From NCBI GenBank assembly GCA_000697335.1, contig JNEM01016964.1, positions 1-28,495 on the forward strand: a stretch of 28,495 bases of DNA. Direction: 5' to 3'. The notes under the pieces were generated by a model, which saw only the letters and a list, made by a program, of their open reading frames with translations, did no database searches and was not told the origin of the DNA. Of the stretch, positions 21,491 through 28,495 are shown piece after piece. The stretch comes from Conidiobolus incongruus B7586 (Eukaryota > Entomophthoromycota > Entomophthoromycetes > Entomophthorales > Conidiobolaceae). Each line of letters starts with the position of its first letter. The stretch's first letter is position 1. Position numbers and translations under genes: made by a program.

Positions 21491-22138
21491 AGGGAACCAT
21501 TATCAAATAAACAAGGACTTTTTCCACACTGTTCACATTGAAACAATTTGTATACATTGACCCCGTTATAGTTTGATATAAAAATTGTATTTAACATATT
21601 TTGGCCAATTAATTAATATACGAAACTTTTATTAATAAACTAAGTAATGATGAATATTAAAAATTGTGTAATTTTCTATCCCTAGATAATTTAGTAATGA
21701 TTCATCAAATTTATAATAATCAAAATGATATATAGCAATATAAAATCTTGAAAGTTTTAATGCAATAGGTTAATGAAATCAATTAAATTATATAATTATT
21801 TTTTATGTTTACTATGTTAAAACTGTCATGACGCATTGTTAAAAATGTTGCTAGATGAATAAAGAGTAAATCAATTAAAATTGAGTAAAATATTCTTATT
21901 CAAATAAAACATAAATAGAATGCTAAAATATATAATTCTCAATCAAACTACATATTACTAGTATATAATCTATTAATGAAAATATTATAAATTATAAAAT
22001 ATTGCTCAAATTTGAAATGCAATATATATCGGAAGCACTTTAATGAAATGGATATTATTTAATGATTAAACTAAACGATCTTTTATATATTTTATAATTT
22101 AATCCATTATAAAAAAATTATAAATTTAAATTTAAAAC
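21491..22138. other. A+T-rich spacer, no gene seen
   Basis: This is downstream flank of the second CBM18-GH16 gene. Nothing codes for protein and no repeat is recognised. Confidence 0.5.
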
Positions 22139-23062
22139 TTAGACACATTCGTATTTAAACCATTGTACATCTGATGAAATATAACCTCCATTCGCAACGT
22201 ATTCGGGATCATTATAATTCACCACGCCGCCTGCCCAATCCCTGGTACCCTGGGCTCCAGATCCGCCATCCCAGACATTGAAGTAAATATAGGAGGGAGT
22301 ATCTGGATATTTGTAGATGCCTCCATCAAGGGTACTAGCCTTTGTCACAGTTCTTATTACATTACCATCTATGGTCCATTTGATGTAATCCGGGGTCCAT
22401 TCTATACCATATTCGTGGAATTCATTGTGAGTATTAAAATTATTGGGTGTGAATACCCCTTTAGTATAGTCTTGAACTCCTTTTGAATAATAATTGGACT
22501 GAGTTTCATATTCATTCTTTCCTACCCATTCAAAGTCAATTTCATCTTTTTCTGGAGAGTAGAGAATGAATGCGGTGACTACTCCCGGAATGCGTGCAGT
22601 CTTCATCCTTGCAGTAAATTTGCCGTAAAGGTAGGGTTGCGCAGATTTAGCAGTGCCTCCGTATCCTTGTATGATTCCGGTCGTTGGGTTGGGCGTATTG
22701 CCTTGGGAAAATCTCACGCTCATTACATTATTGGCCGCTACTACCGGACCTTCGTAAGTAAATGTGGATGGCAAGCCATTTGCAAAGTTGGCAGTCCAAG
22801 CTCCTGGACATTGGCTATTACCCGATCCTGGAGGTGTTGTAGGAGGTGATGTCGGTGGTGTTGGATTAGTCGGAGGTTGACCACTACAAACTCCATTAAA
22901 ACTTCCAGCAGCATTACATCCAGCGTTACAATATTCCGCTGTTGATCCACAATATCCCCATTGACTGCAACATGGGGCACTCTGAGGGCATTGATCACCT
23001 ATACCGCAACCATTTACAAGGTACAATGAACCCAAAATCACTGTTAAATATTTATAAAGCAT
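22139..23062 (-). CDS. secreted CBM18-GH16 cell-wall glucanase/transglycosylase with Pro/Thr linker
   Basis: 307 residues from the ATG at 23060-23062. The frame extends seven codons further upstream, but without an ATG, and the signal peptide (1-18) begins best at this Met. Residues 19-59 are a CBM18 module with eight cysteines and CCSQWGYCG. Residues 62-82 are a short Pro/Thr/Ser linker (PTNPTPPTSPPTTPP), probably O-glycosylated. Residues 85-307 are GH16 with DEIDFEW at 173-179; E174 is the expected nucleophile, D176 the helper and E178 the acid/base. The closing cysteines C85 and C306 are kept. It shares long identical stretches with the third gene (IIQGYGGTAKS, YLYGKFTAR, RDWAGG or KDWAGG). 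It is the canonical form of the tandem family and likely acts on wall beta-glucan and chitin after secretion. Confidence 0.95.
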   Translation of the reverse strand: MLYKYLTVILGSLYLVNGCGIGDQCPQSAPCCSQWGYCGSTAEYCNAGCNAAGSFNGVCSGQPPTNPTPPTSPPTTPPGSGNSQCPGAWTANFANGLPSTFTYEGPVVAANNVMSVRFSQGNTPNPTTGIIQGYGGTAKSAQPYLYGKFTARMKTARIPGVVTAFILYSPEKDEIDFEWVGKNEYETQSNYYSKGVQDYTKGVFTPNNFNTHNEFHEYGIEWTPDYIKWTIDGNVIRTVTKASTLDGGIYKYPDTPSYIYFNVWDGGSGAQGTRDWAGGVVNYNDPEYVANGGYISSDVQWFKYECV

Positions 23063-23160
23063 TATTTTTATAAAAGTTGACAATTACACGAGCTATTTAT
23101 TGTCAACAATAAATTTGAAAAAACAACAAAACTTTGCTGTGGATACTTCTTACTAGCTAT

Positions 23161-23170
23161 TATTTATATT
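23161..23170 (-). promoter_or_regulatory. TATA box of the 22139-23062 gene
   Basis: The minus strand reads AATATAAATA, about 100 bases before the ATG. Confidence 0.5.
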
Positions 23171-24346
23171 CTTGCTTAATTTCAAAGTGACACCTGTTAA
23201 CACGAGTCAATCAAATCAATGATGCAAAAAAATCACTTTAATTTGACACAAAAAAAACCACCTTAACATCATAAAAAATCGATGCAGTTATCTAATTTTA
23301 CCAAATTGGAATAGCTCGATCATATGCAATGAAAATTAATTAATGCTTAGGAGACAATCTATCAAGTTTAGTCTAACAATGGCGTAGAATTTTACATTTT
23401 TAATTTAATCATTCAAAGTTGGCAGCTTTTTATAATATTTGAACAAATATATGTCAATTGTGATTTTATTTAGATAAATATTTTGATTTTATGTCAAGTC
23501 ATATAGTTTATGATTAAATCATATGAAATTTTATATCTGGATAAGGTATATTATTACAATTTAACCATGTTTAAGTTACCAAAAATTTAAAATTTTAAAT
23601 CGATAAATTATTCCAGGTGAATAAGTACCTTAAACCTAAAAGTCGACAAATTAAAAGATATATTTTATCTATTAATTTTACGTCATAAATGTAATATGAT
23701 GGAAATATACAATAATGTTCATTATTACAAAATATTTATGTAATTTATAGGATAATGATGTTGTTATTAAAATTTATTCAAAATTTGTATCAATTGTATC
23801 AATGCATTTAAAATATTTTCTTAAAATTTCAACTATATTTGTAGAATATGTATTATATACCTAATACATACAACTGTTAATTATATAATTATCGATTTTG
23901 ATATTTAAATTTATCATACTGCGTACATATTTGAATATTTTAGACACCCAATTTTAATAGTCTAATTACTTACAACACCAAGTAATTTGGTATATGATCA
24001 TTTTAAATTTGGAATATATTGAAATAATTCATTATATATAATATTTTATAATCAATTAAAATATTAGATTTTATGTTATTATCCAATTCATTAAATCATA
24101 ATGTATTATTTCGTGTATTAACAATGACTAAAATTTTGTTCATTAGAATATATGATGATACATGTTTAAATTTAATGAATATTCAACGATCGATTCAAGG
24201 TCTATTATAATTTTAAACGTCATTGTTATCAAATTCATCATCATAAAATATCAAAAAAAATATTGATATATTGATATTTATTATTAATTTATATAATCAA
24301 TTATCAGAATTAGTCGTATATTTAGTTCAATCAATCATTTTTAAAA
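23171..24346. other. A+T-rich spacer between the second and third tandem genes
   Basis: About 1.2 kb with no open frame or homology to neighbours. The part nearest the second gene (23171-23400) should contain its upstream control region, but no strong site stands out. Confidence 0.5.
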
Positions 24347-25333
24347 CTAAACACATTCATATTTTACCCAAGCTACATCTGCAGAAATAAACCCACCATT
24401 AGAAATGTATTCGGGATCGTTAAAGTTCACTTGACCTCCAGCCCAATCCTTAGTGCCTTCAGCCCCTGCACCACCGTCCCAAACATTCAACATTACATGA
24501 GCTGGAGTATCAGGAAAACTGTAACTACCATCCTGTTTTTTGGTACTCTCTTTGGTAACAGTCCTTACCTCAGTACCATCAATGGTCCAAGTAATAGTAT
24601 CCCGAGTCCAAATAATGCCATAATCGTGGAATTCTTGATGCGTATTAAAGCTGTTAGGAATCATAATCCCCTTTGTATAATCCACAACCCCTTTTGCAAA
24701 GAAATTGGTCTGGGATTCTCGCTCATTCTTGCCAACCCACTCCCAATCAATTTCGTCTTTTTGGTCCGACATCAGAATAAACGCCGTAACAACACCCCCT
24801 ATTCTCGCAGTTTTCAATCGCGCTGTAAATTTGCCATAGAGGTAAGCTTCCGAGGATTTTGCAGTACCTCCATAACCCTGAATAATACCACTGATAGGGT
24901 TGGCAGTATCACCTCGACTGAATTTGATTTGCATATTACCGTTTGACGTAGTCACTGGACCCTCATATGTGAATTTTGGTGATAGTCCATCATTGAAAGT
25001 TGCTTGAAATCCTCCTTGACAGTTTGAAATTTGAGATTGCTGGGATTGGGGATATCTTCTAATTTTCATAGGATATGTCAAACTTGTCTCCTTGATTGCA
25101 TACAGGATAGGTGTTGGTACAATCGATTTATTGTGATTGTTACAGCTTGTGTCATTGTAACTTCCTTGTTGAACACATTCAGCATCACAGTACTCTTGGC
25201 TGGTACCACAATGACCCCATTTACTGCAACACGGTGCATAAGATGGACATTTTTGATTGATTCCACATCTTGCGATGCATTTAGATTGAATGCTTAATGC
25301 TAACGATATTAAGATTAATAAATATTTTAACAT
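24347..25333 (-). CDS. secreted CBM18-GH16 cell-wall glucanase/transglycosylase with mixed linker
   Basis: 328 residues, ATG at 25331-25333, intronless. The signal peptide is about residues 1-17. The CBM18 module spans 23-64 with eight cysteines (23, 29, 35, 36, 42, 49, 53, 64) and CCSKWGHCG. An extra C19 precedes it and may be unpaired. The linker (65-104) is neither charged-block nor Pro/Thr type: it has hydrophobic and basic words (ILYAIKETSLTYPMKIRRYP) followed by Gln/Ser. The GH16 domain spans 105-328 with DEIDWEW at 193-199 (E194 nucleophile, D196, E198 acid/base) and closing cysteines C105 and C327. The protein ends in KYECV like its two neighbours, with no GPI signal. The dibasic IRR in the linker could be a processing site, which is speculative. 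It is the closest paralogue of the 22139-23062 gene. Confidence 0.95.
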   Translation of the reverse strand: MLKYLLILISLALSIQSKCIARCGINQKCPSYAPCCSKWGHCGTSQEYCDAECVQQGSYNDTSCNNHNKSIVPTPILYAIKETSLTYPMKIRRYPQSQQSQISNCQGGFQATFNDGLSPKFTYEGPVTTSNGNMQIKFSRGDTANPISGIIQGYGGTAKSSEAYLYGKFTARLKTARIGGVVTAFILMSDQKDEIDWEWVGKNERESQTNFFAKGVVDYTKGIMIPNSFNTHQEFHDYGIIWTRDTITWTIDGTEVRTVTKESTKKQDGSYSFPDTPAHVMLNVWDGGAGAEGTKDWAGGQVNFNDPEYISNGGFISADVAWVKYECV

Positions 25334-25387
25334 TCTTTTTTGAACTATATTTTATTAGTCAAATGTATTTTATGAGAAATTTGATCA

Positions 25388-25400
25388 TTTATATATAAAT
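25388..25400 (-). promoter_or_regulatory. TATA box of the 24347-25333 gene
   Basis: The minus strand reads ATTTATATATAAA about 60 bases upstream of the ATG, closer than in the other two paralogues. The sequence is nearly symmetrical. Confidence 0.45.
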
Positions 25401-25443
25401 TCGTGTTGGATATTTGGTATTCGATCATTTATTATCTCTTTTA

Positions 25444-25477
25444 AGAATGTTTGACCCACAATTGGGTCAAACATTCT
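25444..25477. promoter_or_regulatory. perfect 15-bp-arm inverted repeat upstream of the third tandem gene
   Basis: The arms AGAATGTTTGACCCA and TGGGTCAAACATTCT are exact reverse complements around a four-base CAAT loop. The site begins about 110 bases upstream of the ATG and about 45 beyond the TATA box, a plausible position for a dimeric activator or repressor. It is unusually G+C-rich for this spacer. A hairpin-forming remnant of a tiny inverted-repeat element is the alternative. Confidence 0.55.
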
Positions 25478-27200
25478 AAAATTAATTTTCTTAAACCATA
25501 TAATATTATATGTAAAAGAATTAATCAATATTGATATTATACCAAAGTTGATAGAAAAAGATAAGTAAAATGCTGACTGTACGATATATTTAATAAATTT
25601 CTCACCAACATAACTATTATATGTTAACTAAAATTTTTTGATAATATATTTTTTATTCAAAACTGAATTTGATAAATTATTTCATATTAACAATGAAACA
25701 TTGCGGTACACACATTTCACTCTTTTCAGAAATTTCTGATAATTATCAAAGGGTTATTAAAACATTAATAACCACCAAATTTATTGGTAATGTCTTGATT
25801 ATCCAATCAAAATAATCCAATTAATTATTTAATTTTTCTAATGATTTTTGAAATTTTTTTTGAAATAATTTTTAAACTCGATATTGTGAGTAATGGAAAA
25901 ATGTTTCCTTGGCTTAATTCTATTAATAAACAGATAACAGGATGTTGTTTCTTAAAATACTACGTAATGTGAGTATAATATTGCAATTGATAAGGTTCAC
26001 GCTATGATAAATGTAGTATATTAAATATACAATATTTTTTTCTTTTCGATTCCGATCCGTAAGTTGTCAATGGTTATCAATTATTTTTAAGTTTTTAAAA
26101 ATGATAGAGTTTTCATGATATTCTTTCTCCACGTTTCCCTTAAAAATATTCTTAACTCTTGATAAGTTTGGAAAAATTGGAATTGACAGTGACTTTAAAT
26201 AAATTTACACTAAATTTTCAATTGAAATTGAAATCAATAATCACTTTGCTCAATAAGTTAATTGACAGACTGTGTCATAAAAGTCTATAAATTCTCTGAT
26301 TGAATAAATTTTAATAATACATATCTAAAAACACCTATTCAAATTGTTTTCAAGGTACTAATAGTAACTTGAAATAAAAATATTATACATAAAATTACAA
26401 GTATTTAGGAAAGTGTATTTACTATTGAATTAATTAATCCGATTAAACGTTTAATATTAATCTATTTTGATTTTTATAAGTAATATTAAAAATCGTTTTG
26501 AAATTTGATATACTTCAGAAATTATCAATTTTATTAGGTGTAAATGAGATTAATTACACTAAATCTAATGGTCATTTTTTGTTTATCCATTATTATTTCT
26601 AACATTTGGTACTTTATTTTTTTAAATATTTGGATCTGTTAAAATATAACAAAAGATTCAAATTGATCATATTTAAAATACTATAATCGCAAATTTAGAT
26701 TATATGATGAGACACAGGTTAATAACTTAAGAGATAAATGGTATATATTATAGTGAATCAACACATTATCAACTGTACTACTTTAGGTATATAAAATATA
26801 TTTCCAAGAATTTTAATTGTTAAAAATGATTGATAATTTAGAACTCTAATTATTTTTTGATTAAATATTTCAGAAAAAATTATAATAAAGAATTTAATTA
26901 ATATATAATAAAATCCCTGTACTAATAAAATTATTTGATATTCTATAAAACTCTGAAATTTATTCCATTAATTTTTGAATCCGTATATATGTAATTATTT
27001 AATAGCTTCAATAATTTTTAATTAATGCTTAGTTTTAAAATGAATATTTTATGTTTACAATGAAATATAAGTTATATTAATAAGACTAAATCCTTTAATT
27101 GATTTAATTTATATGAATAATATAAGAATATATATTAATTTATCTTCAGGAATGATTAATACACTTTTACTAAAAATTTATACATTTGGGAGTAGCAGAT
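25478..27200. other. A+T-rich intergenic DNA
   Basis: No gene is supported. An AGATAA site occurs near 25559. Short direct or inverted words (for example gtgtaa...ttacac at about 26540-26562) are weak. Nothing else was recognised. Confidence 0.45.
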
Positions 27201-27600
27201 CAGTAACCTTGGTAGTTGAGGAATACAAATATCATTATCTTTTTATGATAACAAATATCCCAAAATGGATTCAAATTACTTTGTTAAATTATATGAAGAT
27301 CCATACTGCCATGATGATATATTAATAACTCTCAATAGTGATGGAGTAGTTAAATATCTATTTCATACTTATTTAATGAAAATAATTGAAACCTCTTTTG
27401 AATTTTAATAATTCTTGCATATTGAATATATCTAATATTTTCTTGATTAAGAATTTTTTGACTAATCTTAAAAAATTAATTTAATAAAAAATTTGTAGAT
27501 TTTGATAAATATTCTGAGGTTGCATTATATAATGGCTTCAAGGATTTCACTTGATTATTATACCTTTATCAATCAAATTAGATATTTTATATATCTGAAA
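27200..27600 (+). pseudogene. relic of a BTB/POZ-domain protein
   Basis: A plus-strand frame from the ATG at 27265 to the TAA at 27406-27408 reads FVKLYEDPYCHDDILITLNS and then VVKYLFHTYLMKI. This fits the opening of a BTB/POZ fold (L..LY.DPE.SDV.I.L..G..Y.AHK.IL). About 90 bases on, near 27499-27546, FDKYSEVALYNGFKDF precedes LLYLY, matching the BTB segment in which a helix leads into the LKYIYTG motif. Frame breaks separate and follow the pieces. Upstream text at 27113-27250 (open in another frame) may be the gene's N-terminal side. Fungal BTB proteins usually mediate protein-protein contact. This one cannot work as it stands. Confidence 0.42.
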
Positions 27601-27715
27601 ATTAAATTTAATATTTATATCAAGTTATATTTTGCTTTTGTTTTATTCTTAAATAAACTTAGAATACTATTAAAATCAGTTCTAATATTAATAATATTAC
27701 TATAGAATTAAAGAA

Positions 27716-27770
27716 ATAGGAAATTTTTTAATTTCTGATTTTTTAAACATATAATAGTTTTAAATATAAA
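27716..27770 (+). repeat. copy of the mariner 5' terminal region
   Basis: ATAGGAAATTTTTTAATTTC at 27716, followed by tgattttttaaacatataatag, matches the first 45-50 bases of the 987-2255 element with a few changes, including G to A in the terminal ATGGG. Similarity fades after about 27770. Confidence 0.65.
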
Positions 27771-28495
27771 AATATATGTAAAATAGATAGAAAATTTTAT
27801 ATGTTTAAAATATATACACTAACCTATAAAAATAAGTTATAAAATCAAAAACACTTATATTTTTACTAAGAAATTAATTAGTATTTAATAAAATAAGCTT
27901 AAATTAAATAATTAAAATCAATTATATTTATTAATAATATATATTATTAAATGATGATATTTAGGTATTAATTAGTTAAAATATAAACCCTTAAATTTTA
28001 CTTAAGATAAATTATAAATTTATAAGTTTTTGATGATAAAAAAAATTAAAACTTAGTGTATCTACTTTTAACTTTTCTAACTTCTTTAAGTTTGTGGGGT
28101 ATAAAATCAACTAACTTTTTATATTAAAAAAGGATAATCTTGTTTTATACTTCTTAAACATATTTTTAAAATTAATTTAAACTTTTTATTAAAAGAAAAC
28201 TTTAATAATTTTTTTTAATTTATCCTAAAGGTATTTAATTAAGTTAAAGTTTAAAGATTAAAAAAACTACTTTATAACTATTATCTTGTTAATTTTAAAC
28301 TATTTAGTAATAAAAGTTATAATATAATAAAAAATATTACCTTACTAGAAAATAATAATAAATTTGTTTAAATTATATTATTCAATGGTTTTTTAACTTA
28401 TTATATAAAATACTTTAATATATTTTGATATTAATTCCTTTATTAATATTCCAAAAATACTTTATATTTAAAAATAATATATATCATTAAAAAAT
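27771..28495. other. A+T-rich right edge, possible body of a second worn mariner-like element
   Basis: If the terminus at 27716 belongs to a full copy, its body would run past the window end. I could not recover convincing transposase blocks here, and the sequence is extremely A/T-rich. No other feature is seen. Confidence 0.35.

Noticed and set aside
23063-23083. Seven extra codons upstream of the second gene's ATG
   Set aside because: They begin with TTG; the first ATG (23060-23062) gives a standard signal peptide.
22637-25297. Plus-strand and shifted frames within the second and third CBM18-GH16 genes
   Set aside because: They are shadows of well-supported coding sequence with clear signal peptides and catalytic motifs on the minus strand.
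1-28495. tRNA genes, rRNA, CRISPR arrays, bacterial operons
   Set aside because: No cloverleaf with conserved GGTTC-type loop, no rRNA text, no regularly spaced direct repeats; gene style and promoters are eukaryotic.

Overview
The window is strongly A+T-rich eukaryotic DNA, most likely from a filamentous fungus. Three intact secreted proteins pair a fungal-type chitin-binding module (CBM18) with a GH16 transglycosylase domain, and all three genes are intronless and carry TATA boxes. A rhodopsin-like seven-helix receptor family, plant-style leucine-rich repeats and extreme A+T bias together fit an early-diverging fungus such as the Conidiobolus/Entomophthorales group. That placement is inference from recalled family distribution, not a search result.

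Layout. The left edge (1-2257) is transposon ground: a worn IS630/Tc1-like transposase tail near 395-600, then a full-length decayed mariner element (987-2255) with matching ends and a TA target duplication. From about 3.7 to 17.2 kb the DNA looks like a gene graveyard. It holds a rotted receptor copy (3730-4480), a long unassigned coding relic (4620-5330), a tail-to-tail inverted pair of gene 3' ends (5528-5885 and 6105-6445) with a third copy at 16905-17190, another coding relic (9060-9480), a nearly intact seven-helix receptor (9860-10797) whose frame is interrupted once, a leucine-rich-repeat relic (11620-12498), a possible CBM21 fragment (13810-13995) and a clean but unrecognised 118-codon frame (14371-14727).

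The healthy part is the right third. Three minus-strand CBM18-GH16 paralogues lie in tandem (18303-19511, 22139-23062, 24347-25333). All keep the GH16 catalytic signature DEID[WF]EW, eight CBM18 cysteines and the same YECV C-terminus, but their linkers differ completely: one is a lysine/acid polyampholyte, one is Pro/Thr-rich, and one is a mixed short linker. By analogy with yeast Crh enzymes they probably join chitin to beta-glucan, or trim glucan, in the cell wall. A perfect 15-bp-arm hairpin lies upstream of the third gene. An orphan promoter-like block with four GATA sites lies between the first and second genes.

The right edge holds a BTB/POZ-like relic (about 27200-27600) and, at 27716, a sequence matching the 5' end of the mariner element, so related transposon ends lie at both ends of the window. 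No tRNA, rRNA or CRISPR was recognised.
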